Positions 35,640 to 48,359 of a DNA stretch of 64,000 nt are shown in pieces. The notes beneath the pieces are model-generated. The model saw nothing but the letters and a program-made list of their open reading frames with translations, was not told the DNA's origin and did not search any database. This DNA comes from Rhizophagus clarus (Eukaryota > Glomeromycota > Glomeromycetes > Glomerales > Glomeraceae): assembly GCA_015698045.1 (NCBI GenBank), contig BLAL01000182.1, forward strand, positions 744,001 through 808,000, read 5' to 3'. Both the position numbers and the translations under genes were made by a program. Every line of letters begins with the position of its first letter. The first letter of the stretch is position 1.

Positions 35640-36988
35640 TTAATATTAATAATATAAATTTTTTAAAAAAAAATCAATAAATAATTACCATTAAAAGACG
35701 TATTATTATAATTTTGATAATAATGAAATGGATCTGAAAAATTTGTAATAAAAAATTAATAAAATTCATATTTTAAATAGATTGTATAAAATAACTTACC
35801 TGATTCTAAAGATTTTGAAGTAAGACCTGATTTCTTGTATATATTGCGGATTTTATCATATTACTTAAAGGTCTACTCTTATATATTGCTCCTGAATTAG
35901 TAGTTATTAAAGATATAATATCCGATAATGGCATAATTTCTGTTGGGTTTTCAAGCTCACTTAATTTGATATACTCCAATTCTTTTAAAATATTACTAGC
36001 TGTTGGCCTTTTATTCGGATCAGAATGCCAACATTTTTTCATCAGGTCAACATAACCTTTAGGTACGTTTGTAGTAAAAGTTGGAGGTTGAAGACCATCA
36101 CAAATATTAATAATAAGATTTATATTATGATCTTGATCCCAAAATGGTCGTCTACCTGTCATAAATTCCCACATAATTATGCCAAAGCTATATATATCTG
36201 AAGCTGTAGTATATTTGTATCCTTGAAAAATTTCTGGAGCAACATATGGAATAATCCCATAAATCTCATCATTATTAGTATCTGTTGCAGTTGAAGATTT
36301 ACTTATTCCTAAATCACATATAATTGCAGATGTTGTACTATTATAAAGGATATTTCCACTATGAAAATCTCGATGAATAATATTTGCATCATGAATATAT
36401 TTTAATCCATTTAAAATAGAAATTAGCATAATCAACTTTTTGTACCAAGAATAATTAAAGTGCTTCGTTAAGTAATGTCTCAAGTTACCAAAAGGATAAT
36501 AATCCATAATTATCATAAAATCCTTTGTTTCAGGATCTTGAGTGATCCCGTAATAATTGATAATACAAACATTATAAAAATTAAGATGTTTACTGATACC
36601 ATATTTTTTTGATAAACGTGAATAATAATCAGAAACCATCTGAAGCTTTAATTTAATATATATTAATACAAGTTTCTTATACATATATAATTTGATATAA
36701 AATACTATACCTCATTTAAATTCTTAGACGTAACATTTTTAGAGTTGTTAAGGCTTTTGAGAGCAACTGTTTTACGTTTGGTGTCACGTTTTTTATCATC
36801 CCGTGGCTTTATATATTTTACTAAATCCCCCCTCAGCAAAAAATTCTATGTTTTCAAATTGGTCATAGGAAACAAACCCCATCCTTCCGGTTTCTAGATA
36901 ATTATATTTTTTGCGTATATTTAATGAAATTATCCACAACTTTATTTCCACTCAATTTATAATTTCGTTTTTTATTGAGATATTTCAT
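35640..36988 (-). pseudogene. TKL-type protein kinase, frameshifted duplicate
   Basis: Nearly identical to the kinase at 32.44-33.997 kb through its first three exons. Compared with that copy it has one extra T in the tract near 36905 (giving an early stop in exon 1), an 11-bp deletion at about 36802 that removes part of the IRDDKK-upstream segment (the residues of TWVIR), and a 1-bp loss near 35821 just before the exon 2 donor. The kinase core in exon 2 (36684-35806) is still open and retains IIHRDFHSGNIL, CDLGIS and VAPEIF, so a truncated protein lacking the glycine loop and VALK lysine could be made from an internal ATG. Catalytic activity is unlikely. Similarity ends near 35640, before the acidic tail exon. 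Confidence 0.88.
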
Positions 36989-36989
36989 T

Positions 36990-38433
36990 TTTATGTGATT
37001 TAAATCTTTTTTTTTTTTTTGCGTGGTTAAAACGATTCTTTAATAATGTCTAAGTTTTTGAAAAAGATAAAAAATGGAATAAAAATTTTGATACTAAACG
37101 AAGTTATCCCTCACTGTTTAAATACTTCCCGTTTTCAGTTGCAAATAAATAAATTCATAAAATCAAAGGAAAATAAAAATTAAATACCCCTTTTTTACAT
37201 TTCAATAATAGAATGGCTTTTAGAGTTTTTCTGATTTTGACGGTATCACTCGAATTTTGAGGAATGAATTTCTATTGTAAAAAGACATATGGTATTTTTT
37301 ACAAAGCAAATGAATTTTCGCATACTGATAGAGCGCAGCAAAAGTTGCTAATTGCCTCCGAATTTTGTGCAACATTTTTATATATAAAAAAAAAAAGATA
37401 TTTTTACAAAGTAATTTCGCTTTTTTCACATGAAAATTACTGCTGAGCAGTATCTATCTATCTATATATATCAACAAAGCCAACGAGAATTAAATTCTAA
37501 CTTGTGAAACGCTTCAAAGATAGTATGTTATTATTATTATATAAACATATGAGATGAAGTTTGTGTGACAACAGTTCATAATATACCGTCGTCCATTTTT
37601 TAGATAGTTTTCTCAAATATTTTTGCTAATTAGTTATAATCTCAGTTACAGTAACTTTCAAAGAAGGTTATCATATATCTAAGCAGAGTATATTTGTAAA
37701 CCATAGATCTGAAAATACAAATCATTATCTCAGCTTCGTTTATCATCAAATAAATTTTTAAAATTGGTAAACGGTTTGAAAAACAAAAAATGCCAGCCTA
37801 TTTGGATCTTATGGATGAACGTCTCTACTTCGAAGGTTTTTAGCGCCTCTCTCCGTACTTGCATTTAGAACATCATGACCCTTCCTGAACCCTATCGTTC
37901 TAAAGCTTGTACTACATATTGCTCAAGCTTTTCAATTCAGTAAATGAATAAAAACCTGTATTATCGCACCTGACATTAACTTGTTATACTGGTACACTGA
38001 ATTGTATCGAATTTTTATGGACGATCGTTAAAAAAAAATATATTATTGTGTACTGATATAGAAAGTGTATATATTTTTGGAGTTACTGTTACGGCGTTAC
38101 GTTTGCGCATCAGAGTATACGCTAAACTAACAATGTGATCGTTACATATTTCTTATATTTATTTAAATACTTGTTTTAAATAATAAGTAATCACGTCACG
38201 CCACTAATATGTATATAGTATAAACTATTTCCTGAGCTTTGGTAACGCGAGTTCTATCATATGACACATCAATCATGCGGTATATCCTAAATATAAACGT
38301 AATAAATCCTTATTTATAAATGCTTTTCCGGTATTCTCGCGCACAAAATGATTGACAAATAGGTTCAAAATTGCACCATTTCTGTTTTTTTTTAAACTCT
38401 CTTTCGTCTTGTCTTTTTTTAAATTTTTTCATA
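36990..38433. other. Intergenic DNA upstream of the zinc-finger gene
   Basis: A less AT-rich stretch at about 37790-37930 begins with ATGCCAGCCTATTTGGATCT, is open for 18 codons, then stops; it could be a gene relic or an untranslated region (AATAAA follows at about 37948). The last ~100 bp before 38434 is pyrimidine-rich (CTCTCTTTCGTCTTGTC), typical of a promoter/leader. Confidence 0.45.
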
Positions 38434-40480
38434 ATGACTGACGGTCAGTGGACTTCAGTAACTAATGCTCGACATGGAAATTCTCGTATTAATAAATCAT
38501 CATTTGGAACTCGAGGAAGAATAAAACCATCATACAAAAACAATACATCATCATCAACTAATAAATCTTCCGATCATTTAAACAAAAATTCGTATAACAA
38601 CAACATAAATAATAATAATACATACACATTTTCATCAAATAATAATTATGAACAAGGATTTAGTTTATTAAATGAAGATGAAGATGAAAATGATTCTTCT
38701 GATGATTCTTTAGAACAAGAAAATAATGATAATTCTTTGAAACCTTATCATATTGAATTATCATTAAAATGTCCTTTTGAAAATTGTCAACATGAATTAA
38801 TAAGTAATAGTACAAAACTTATTGATCATTTAAAAGAATTACATAAATTACGTTTTGTTAATTTACATCACGTTTATTTGATTATCGAAAGATATTTGGA
38901 TATTTGGTCAAAAAAAATTAACGATGACAATGTTATTCAACAATTAAAGATTGAAGTTGATAATGAAGGTATGATATATGTTTACATTTATTTATTTATA
39001 TATTTTTATTCTAATGTCATATTATCGAATTATTCTTGTTTTAGGCAATAAAATATATTTAATTGATCCAGATAAGTTTCCTGATGATAAAATTTTACGA
39101 GAAAAACTTCAACTTGATAAATTGGTATTTATTATTTGACCAGTAATGTTTATTTAAAATATTTAAGATAATTTATTTTATATATATTAATATATATATT
39201 TACAGAATGAAGTTTTACAAATTCAAGCATATGAAAGAAATAATGATGCTAAATTAGAACGTAAATGTTTATTTTGTAAAAATATTTCCGAAAATAGGTA
39301 AATAAATGGTTTTGCTTTCCTTTGTTACCTAAGTCGAAGAAAACCCTTTTGTCTTACATAAACCCACTTTTTAAATAGGACAATATTATTTCGTCATATG
39401 TTTACGGAACATAATTTCAACATAGGGTTACCAGATAATCTTGTAAACGTTAATGATTTTTTAACAATTCTCGAAGATAAATTAAACAAGTAAGATATTT
39501 ATTATAGTGTTAAAAACTTCTTAAATATAAATGATTAATAAACATAATTTTTTTTTTTATGAAACAGTCTTCAATGTTTGTATTGTGAAAAAAGATTTAC
39601 TACACCAGCTGTTTTACGTAAACATATGCGTAAAAAGAAACATTTTAAAATTAATGCAAGAAATAGAATCTATGATAAATTTTACGTTATAAATTATTTA
39701 GAACCTGGAAAAAATTGGGAAACATTTGAAAAAGAAAATTATGAATCTGACGAAGATTACAATAAGGACGAGTAAGTACATATACCCTTATAAAGTTATA
39801 TCTTTAAAATAATTTACCGGTTTTTTTATAATAAAGTTCTTGGGATGATTGGAATGAAGAAGAATATCAATCAACGAATTGTCTCTATTGTACGAATGTA
39901 TCATCAACAGCAAAAGAATGTTTAAATCATATGATAAAGGAGCATAATTTTGATTTATTAGAAATCAGAAATAAAATGGGTAAGTAAATCTGTAACCTTT
40001 ATATTAATATTTTGTTGCCTATTTATAGATATTAATAATCTTTCCACTTTAGGACTTGATTTCTATCAAACAGTTATTCTAATTAATTATATTCGATACA
40101 ATGTTAACAACAATACTTGTATGGCATGTTTAACAAATTACGAGAATCCAAAAGAATTATTACATCATATGAATAATGAAAATTGTTTTATAAAAGTTCC
40201 ATCATTAGATAATGAATTCTGGAAAGATCCAAAGTATATTTATTTTCTTTATCATTATTTGATAATAAAAGGGAGAAATTTTTAATTTTTCTCATATATT
40301 TTTTTTTTTTTTTTTAGATATTTATTACCAACCATACAGGATGATCCATTATTAGTTGGATTTGAAGATTTAAGTGATGATAAAGATGATGATTTATTGT
40401 TGCATATTCCAGATAATACTATTGAAAAAACTCCTGAAAATTTGGAAGAACAATTTAAACATTTATTGAAAATTAATTAA
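38434..40480 (+). CDS. ZNF277-like C2H2 zinc-finger protein
   Basis: Eight exons (38434-38968, 39045-39124, 39206-39297, 39379-39489, 39568-39771, 39837-39979, 40053-40233, 40318-40480) join with matching phases into a 502-residue protein. The start MTDGQWTSV follows a pyrimidine-rich leader. The first ~110 residues are Asn/Ser-rich and probably disordered, ending in an acidic patch. Then come at least five C-x2(-4)-C ... H-x(3-5)-H fingers: CPFENCQHEL...HLKELH, CLFCKNISEN...HMFTEH, CLYCEKRFTTPAVLRKHMRK, CLYCTNVSST...HMIKEH and CMACLTNYEN...HHM. Order, spacing and the C-terminal YLLPTIQDDPLL segment match the ZNF277 family, whose animal member associates with ribosomal protein uS5 and Polycomb. 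The fungal role is not known. Genes on both sides are far away. Confidence 0.87.
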
Positions 40481-41925
40481 ATTTAAATAAAGAATTAATG
40501 CAAATTTATTATTAAAACTAATTATAAGTTTAGTGTAATATCTTAGTATTTTTATCTTAAATTAGCAATTTATTTTAATAAAAACAATTTTACTTGCATA
40601 TTTAATAAATATCTAATATATAATTTATATTATATCATAATACAGTTAACTCTTTCTAAGTGCATTCCTTTTAAAATTAAATATTAATATACACTTTAAA
40701 ACATATGAATTTATATAATTTATAAAATTTTATATACAATCATTCTTCTTTATAATCATACTCATTGGAATATGTGTGATTATAAAAGATATATTTATAG
40801 CAAAGGATTTATTTAACATGTATAAAAAATATGATTATAATTTTAAATTATGTTTAAATTAAAAATACTATTATTTAAAATAAATTTTGGATATAAATAT
40901 TATAAATTAAGATATGTATTTAATTTTTTTTGTAATACTATTTTATAAAAACCTATAAAAAAAACTAAAAACTAGTATTTTTATATATTAATTGTTTATA
41001 TAACTAACTTGTAAATACTTTTAAATATAGAATTATAATTTTTTACTTTATAATTTGTGATTTACATTAGAAAGTTTTTTAGAATTAAAATTCTTAAAAT
41101 ATATAATATAGTAAAAATCCTTAAAAAATTATTCTTACTGTTAGAAATTTCTTTTTAAAAAAAAAAAACTCAAGAAATTCTTAAAAATTAAAAAAAATTC
41201 TTAAAAATATTATTTAAAAAAACTTAGATATATTATTTAAAAAAAACTTTAAAAAATTTATTTAAAAGAATCTTAAAAAATATTTATAAATTTATTTATT
41301 AATTATTTAGCATTTTATTAGAATTCTAAAGTTATAATTATTTATATTTTATATTAAAATTTTTTAAAATTTTATTATTACTATTTTAAATTTAATTTAA
41401 AAGTAATTCTTTGCTATCAATTTTATTTTTTAATTACAAAATACTTTTAAAGCTTTTTAAAGTATTTTATTAAATAAAATAAAATTTTTATAATAAATTC
41501 TAAAGTAACTTTTTTTAAGTAAAAATCAAAAAAAAATTTAATTAATAATTTTTAAAAGAAAATGATTTACAAATTATTATAAATAGAAGCTAAATTTTTT
41601 AAATTGAAATATCTTTTTATAAAAAAAAAATAAAATGAAAAAATTTGAAACTTAAACTTTTAATTAATAATTAAACTATAATTATGTAATTTTTATTAAT
41701 TAATGATCTGCAAGTCAACTAGTAAAATTACATATAAAATTTGACACAGATCATATACTAACTTGTCATAATGCATTGATTCTAATGTAACAAAAATTAT
41801 AGATATTGTTTACTAAAAATAACACAAACAATAAAGTAAATGCTACACTTTTATTCTTCAAAGCTATAAAGTATAAAATTTTTTTTGACAAAATTTACCT
41901 TAAAAGCATGTGGTATTTACTATGT

Positions 41926-43381
41926 TAGGATCCCAAACAATATATATATAGATCACATTAAAATCCAAATTTTTTACTATGATCAATAAGCAAATTATTT
42001 TAAACTCTGCTAAGCAAAATTTTATTATAACATCAAAAATTTTATATTGCTAAGCAACTCATTTTATGACATATATAAAAACTTTTATAAATAACTTATA
42101 AATTTATATTTATAGTACAATTTATTATAATACAAATAAATTTTAATGTGATAAATCAGACATTACTAAAATAACTCACATTTTTTTTTTACCCATTTTT
42201 CTCAAAATTAAGCCAATTTGCTCTTTTAGTTTTTTAAGGATATCTCGCCATCTATTCAACCAATTTTGATAAACTTTTTTTTAGTTTGTAGATCTCATTG
42301 AAAGCTACATTTTAACAAAATGATCATCTAATTCAGATCACTGGTTGATAAGAAAATTGCAAAAACATGTTTTTTGACTTCTAAATTTCACATCAATTTG
42401 CTCTTTTTCATGATTATGAGTTGTATCAGTAATGTCTGGAGTCCTTAAATAACTTAATTTAAATATCTAAAATATTAAAAATTTAAAAATTAATACTGTT
42501 ATAAGGATACTAACCTTTCAATAAATATTATACCTAGAGTTATAAAAAATAAAGCATAATTATTTTCAACCGTTCTGAACAACTTACTTAAGCACAAGAA
42601 ATTGATTTCATTTAACTAAAAATAGTAAAATTACACTTTAAAATTAAAAATCAAATAAACGATAAATAATTGAAAGTACAAAACTTGGTGCATTCCATGA
42701 ATATTAATCCAATCATCCTAAAATTTTTACTGTAGGTAGATTCGACCTCGCTGAATAACTTTACTTAAGCGGAAAAAGGTAATTTCATTTGACCAAAGTG
42801 ATGTAATTACATCCTGAAGTTAAAAGAGAAAAAAAAAATTTTGGAATTAGTACTGTTTGAAAAATACAAATTTCTTCATAAATATTATACTTAGCCTTAA
42901 GAAAATTAAGATCCGAGTACTTTTGACATTGCTAAACCGCTTTACTTAAATATAAAAAGTGATTTTATTCAACTAAAATTTATTTTACATATAGTTAAAT
43001 TTAGTAAACAAAAAACAAGAATAAGAGAATATTATTATAAAAAATGTATTTTTTTGTAAATATAATATTTAATTTTATGAAAACTAAAGTGTATAAAATC
43101 AATAATATATTGAAAAAAGAAAATATTTTTTTAAAAAAATTTTTAAAAATACAAGTGAAATTAAAATTTTTTCTTATATATATAGTATGAAAATCATCCC
43201 TTACTATGCAAAATCTATATATAACTTTAACAATTTTAACTCCCTATTACGCATTTATAATTATGATTTTTTTTATTTTTTGCTTTCTAATAAGCAAAAT
43301 TTTATATGACTTAAAAAAAAATTTTATATGATAAATAAGCAAATTTTTTTGTTACCTATATATATATTGTTCAGGGTCCTA
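41926..43381. mobile_element. 1.46-kb non-autonomous element with TAGGAYCC ends
   Basis: The left end TAGGATCCCAAACAATATAT matches, inverted, the right end ATATATTGTTCAGGGTCCTA with two or three mismatches, extending into TATATAG. The interior has no open frame but contains three to four imperfect ~165-bp copies of a block with (C/A)TTTACTTAAGC.. AAAA..GTAATTTCATTTGACC and AAATTACA (about 42560-43010). The end resembles the inner element at 5440-6867. It cuts off the 5' part of the pogo-like pseudogene that begins right after it. Confidence 0.72.
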
Positions 43382-43392
43382 TTAGATCATGT

Positions 43393-44916
43393 TATGAGTC
43401 TATAGATAGAAAATACAATATCAGGAAGCGTTATCTTAACTGATTTACTAATTAAAGAAAAAGCAAGAATTTTTGCACAGGCATTTAACATACAGAAAAG
43501 TGAATTGATATTTTTGAATGGATGGCTTGAGAATTTTAAAAAATGCAACAATATTCAAAGATATTGTACATACAGAGAAGCAGAAAATATTTTGTTAGAA
43601 TCTCTTATAAAAGAATGAATGAAATTGCATAAACTTTTGCACCAGTTTATTCTTGATCAAATCTATAATATTGACAAAACAGATCTCTTTTACTGAATGC
43701 CTCCAAATTAGACACTCTTAACAAAACCTATTTTTAGTTAGAAGAAAGATAAAATTAGAATAACGGTCATTCTTAGTGTTAATATGATAGAACTGATAAA
43801 CTTACACCATGGGTAATTGGTAATGTAAAATGTTTGAAATCTTTTTTACAAATCAATTTAGAGTGACTTCCCATTCATTATCATGCAAATCCCAAAGCGT
43901 AAATGAATTTGACAATTTTTGAAGAAATACTTTGACATATAGACTGCAACTTTAGAGTGTAAAATAAAAAATCCTGTTCTTGGTTAACAATGCACCATTT
44001 CACATTGATCTTTAACAAGGTAAAAGGACTATTGTACTTTAATTTAATTATGAAGAACTTACGAATTATTATTAAAAATATTTTTTTTTTAATTTACATA
44101 AGCCAATTCCAATCCTGATTCTGATAATATTGATGATGATAGTAGTACTAGCACTGGTTTGAGATCTTTGATCATATGATAGGTCATGAATAGCTAATAG
44201 GATTTTTAATGATTGGTACTTTAATTAAGGTGTTAAATCATTTTTTTTTGAAACTTCACTAACTCCACTATTTAAAATGTAGGTCATCATGATAATAATG
44301 CTAGTGGTAGAGAAGTTACTCAACTTAACCTAACTCACGTTGAAGTAGCTTTTCTACTTCCTAATATTACAAGTCATTTACAACTATTTGATGCAGGAGT
44401 TATCAAGCTTATTATAAATGAAACTATTGCTAACACATTTTAAAACTTTTTGAAGAAGGAAAGGATATAAATAAGGAGAAGGTAAATATCAAAGAAACTG
44501 TTGATTATCTGGCAGATACGTGAGAGAATGTAAGCAGTAATATGATCTTTAATTATTAGATTAAAATTGGGATATTGTCTTCTACAATTGACAATAATAT
44601 AGCCAATATGATACAAGATCAGTAAGCTATTTTAAATGAAGATGTTGCAGATACCAATCAAATTATTGAAGATTTAGGTGCAGAATCTGATGACTCTCTT
44701 ATTGATTTCTTAGCAAATGCTTTGAATGATTTTTGTGACTTGAATGAAGAAATACCAACTGAGGATGTTTTAAATGAAAATGATATCATTAAATTGATTT
44801 AAAAGGAAATGAATGAAGAAAATGATAATTCAGATGATTCTGAAGATGAACTAGTATTAGTTTCTTTAGATGATGCAACAAAGTCTTTACAAACTTAGGT
44901 AATTTTCTTTGAATAG
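43393..44916 (+). pseudogene. Dead pogo/Tigger-type transposase (CENP-B/DDE_1 family)
   Basis: Broken frames recall the family in order: a CENP-B-type helix-turn-helix block (FLNGWLENFKKCNNIQRY, about 43515), the first DDE-region block IYNIDKTDLFY followed by MPPN (about 43660), KKDKIRITVILSVN (about 43745), LLVNNAPFHIDL (about 43975) and LLPNITSHLQLFDAGVIKL (about 44355). Several in-frame stops and frameshifts make it non-functional. The Asp of the NIDKT block and the NNAPFH block are still readable. The first part of the gene is missing, probably because of the element at 41926-43381. A TIR-like end, the reverse complement of CAGTTAAATTTCTTTATAGT, lies at about 45273-45294. Confidence 0.85.
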
Positions 44917-45179
44917 CGAGAAATAGATGAATTTAAAAATGAAGATAGGTACATTTTTAAAAAGTATCTTAAAACAGTTTATAAACTTAAAATGTAGACT
45001 AAAAAGCAAGCTCAAATAACCAGTTTTTTAGTTAAAATTTTATTGTCATAATTATGCTGTTTTTAAATAATAATTGAACAATGACCAATAAATAATAATG
45101 AATTTTATAATTACAAATGTTAATTTTTATTTACTATTTATAAATATAAATATTAAAATCTTTATATAATCATCACATA

Positions 45180-45295
45180 TTATTTTAATTATAGCAGTGA
45201 TTGTATAGAGGTTTATAATTACAGTCACCTTTCTATACAATCACCACTTAGAAGTGTAACAGACTTGGTGACTATAAAGAAATTTAACTGTAATA
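45180..45295. repeat. Right terminal region of the pogo-like element
   Basis: Contains a hairpin GTGATTGTATAGA ... TCTATACAATCAC and ends GGTGACTATAAAGAAATTTA then ACTGTA. Tigger/pogo elements end CAGT...; the final TA would be the target duplication. A related end is found isolated at about 22210. The matching left end is not visible near the pseudogene. Confidence 0.6.
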
Positions 45296-46458
45296 TGATT
45301 TCTCACAATTTTCTCATTAATATTATGCAAAAATATCATAATGAAATATTAGGGAAGAATCAAATTCCTAAGAATTTTAGAGCAAAATGACATTTTTTTG
45401 ACATTTGACTAGTGAAATTCATAAAGTACTGCACATTCAGAAATGCAGTTTTTAATTAATAAATTTCTGTCAAATTTTATTATTGCTTTTATCATCTGCA
45501 TATCCGCTGATTTTCAGAATTAACAAAATTAGCCTAAATTAAGAAATTTGATGATAATTAGATAAAAATTAAGTTAAATAAGTTTCACAAATAGGATCAC
45601 TCTTGTACTACATGATCATATGACACAAATATCGAGAAATTACTTCAACAAAAGTAGCGTTAAAAAAATTTTTTCTTTCGTAAACTCCATATTAAACTCC
45701 CCATCAACTTCCCCATCAAACTTTTCCACCAGTTTTTACATTATGTAAGTTGAGAATTTTGGCAAGTATATTAGTAGTTATTTTACATTAAATATAACTT
45801 GGAGCTATTTTTTTATTTTTTTTTCAATAGTTTATAAAAAAAAATTTATTTAGGCAGCAAAATTATTCAAAAATAATCTTTCAATAAATAAATAATTCTA
45901 AGATTAATAACGATGTTTTAGTGAATTTAAATTATATATTGATTAGTTTATTTAGTTAAAATCTATTTGATATTCATTATTAATTATTTTCAATCAATTT
46001 TTTTTCGTTAAATCATTATTCTGGTGCTTATTCTTACTTTTTTTTTAAATAAACTAATTTTATAATATTTTTATTCCTTTTTTTAGAAATTTCTTCTACT
46101 GGTTTCAGGTTAAAGAGGTAAATTTTTTTGGAAAAGGTCTTAAAAGTTTTTTTAAGTATTTTTTGGCTTATTTTTTCTTATGTAGGGATGGTTTTGATCG
46201 ATTTTAATCGGTACTGCGCCATATAATTGATGATTGGCAAATTCCTCAAATCAGCGCATATGGACTTGTGGATTGTTAATTAATAGTAGATTATATGATA
46301 TATGTGATATTTAATTTAATATAAATAGAAAATACTTTTTTATAAATTTTAATTTATAAAATTAATATCAATATATAAATTAATTATTAATTATTAAAAT
46401 TTATTTTATTAAAATATATATATGTATATATATATAGGATAAGTCTAATTGTAATAAT

Positions 46459-46811
46459 CTGTTACAAATATTATTTGTAACAACCTAATTGGTGCATTTT
46501 TATTGGTCAGTTTGAATCACGTGATATTACACAAATCTAAAAAAAGGAAATTTTTGTTTCCAGAAAAAATGAAAAATTTGTTACACAAGATTACACAAAC
46601 TTCTAAAAAAGGAAATTTCTTTGCTAATCACTTGGCGGAAAAAGGTTTTTGTTAAATAAGTCAAAAATGACATTCAAAATTATCTTTATCATTCTAAGTA
46701 AACTTGTTGAGAGGCAAAAATACACTTATTATAATATTTTTTAAAAGTTTATATATTATAACTTTCTTATAATATTTTTTTTAAGGTTGTTACAAATAAT
46801 ATTTGTAACAG
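46459..46811. mobile_element. 353-bp MITE-like element with 28-bp TIRs that are themselves palindromic
   Basis: Left CTGTTACAAATATTATTTGT and AACAACCT; right AGGTTGTTACAAATAATATT and TGTAACAG: exact reverse complements. Each TIR contains the palindrome GTTACAAATA.TATTTGTAAC. The interior has two copies of ATTACACAAA(T/C)TTCTAAAAA(A)GGAAATTT. No coding capacity. Confidence 0.85.
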
Positions 46812-47059
46812 GTTAGGGCAGTAACATTTATTACGTAATTTTTTAGGGGGAGGGGGTTAGAAAAAATCTTACATTACACCTATATATAATCATGTGACTT
46901 TATACTATAATTTAATTGGTTATATAAAATCTTACATGGGGGTGGAGGGGTAAGGCTTTATATTAAACTGATATTATGTAATATATGTCACTGCCCTTAT
47001 TATAAATACATTTATTCTATATAATATATGTATATTTATAGTATATACAATATTCTTAT

Positions 47060-47750
47060 AAAAAGTAATTGTACTTAAAATATACTTAAATTATTATTAA
47101 AATATATTTAAAATAAGTGTTAATTTTAATTTATAATATACTTATAATATACTCAAAATACACTTAAAATAATTTTAAAATATACTTTAAATATACTTGT
47201 TTTTGCCTAAATATTTAAATTATACTTAAATTGAATTTTAAATACAATTTAAATGCATTTTTTACATATTCAAAATATATTTAGATTTTAATTTTTTTTT
47301 TTTTTTTTTTTGGCGTTGATAACGTAGAAATCTTTATTAAAAATTAATGGATTACAAATTAATCTATATAATTTATCCTAGAAACTGCTCCTATCCAGAG
47401 GAGGAAATCCTCGTGGACCGTTCAATCATATCGCTAAATTTAGATTTTAATTTAAGTATATTTTAAGTATATAAAAAATATACTTATATAATACTACTTA
47501 TTTTTAATTTAAGTATTTTTTTAAGAATATTTTAAATATGTAAAAAATACATTTAAATTATATTTAAAATTTATATTAAGTATAATTTAAGTATTTGGGC
47601 AAAAAACAAATATATTTAAAGTATATTTTAAGATTATTTTAAGTGCATTTTGAGTATATTATAAGTATATCATAAATTAAAATTGATACTTATTTTAAGT
47701 ATATTTTAATAACAATTTAAGTATATTTTAAGTACAATTACTTTTTGTAG
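47060..47750. mobile_element. ~690-bp foldback element (long imperfect palindrome), split by a retroposon
   Basis: Left arm from AAAAGTAATTGTACTTAAAA to about 47278; right arm from about 47520 to TACAATTACTTTTT (47750). Arms stay complementary over more than 200 bp, including CTTATAATATACTCAAAATA and TTTTTGCC.AAATA.TTAAAT. The loop region carries the 143-bp retroposon at 47295-47437. Such a palindrome could extrude as a cruciform. Confidence 0.88.
47279..47453 (-). mobile_element. Short retroposed sequence with poly(A) tail and 16-bp TSD
   Basis: The 16-bp direct repeat ATTTAGATTTTAATTT flanks it at 47279-47294 and 47438-47453. On the minus strand the insert reads AGCGATATGATTGAACGGTC, CACGAGGATTTCCTCCTCTG, ..., with an AATAAA signal (about 47333-47338), ending TATCAACGCC followed by a poly(A) run of about 17. 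Tail, polyadenylation signal and a long target duplication indicate target-primed reverse transcription by a LINE-type machinery. It is a 5'-truncated copy of a longer transcript or LINE; the source is not in the window. Confidence 0.88.
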
Positions 47751-48359
47751 GGTATGTATAATATATAATATGATGTATAATATTTAACTTTATAAACTTA
47801 TTTCTTTATAAATAAGTAGAAATCTATTAGTATTTATAAAAGAAAAATTATTGCTATTTTTTCTATTTGTTTATAATAATAAAAAAAGTGAATTTTCAGT
47901 AATAAAGTTTAGTATAATTATAAAAAATAAAAATATAAGTATAAATTAAATTGTATATTTATTAATATAAATTATAAATTAAATAATAAATAAAATAAAT
48001 AGTATATATAATAAATTAAATAATTAAAATAATTAAATAAATAATTTTTTTTTTATAAAAATCTTTAAAAATAATTATTTAAAAATCTTAAAGAATCTAT
48101 TATTTTATATAATTTTAAGATTTTTAAAATTTGTTAAAAAATTTGTAAAGATTCTATAAATTTAAAGATTTTTTTTTTTTTTTAGCAATTTTAAGATTTT
48201 AATGCTAAAAAACTTATTAATATCTCTAATATAATAATTATTTTTATGTGTAACTGTAAAGTTTAGACTACTAATTTATGTGTATATTATTGTAACATTT
48301 AGAATACTTATTCATACATGTGCAACTATTGCTGAATTATACATGCATTAGACTACATA

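Noticed and set aside
37790-37845. Short gene starting ATGCCAGCC
   Set aside because: The frame closes after 18 codons and no in-phase donor leads to a coding exon; kept only as a possible relic in the intergenic entry.
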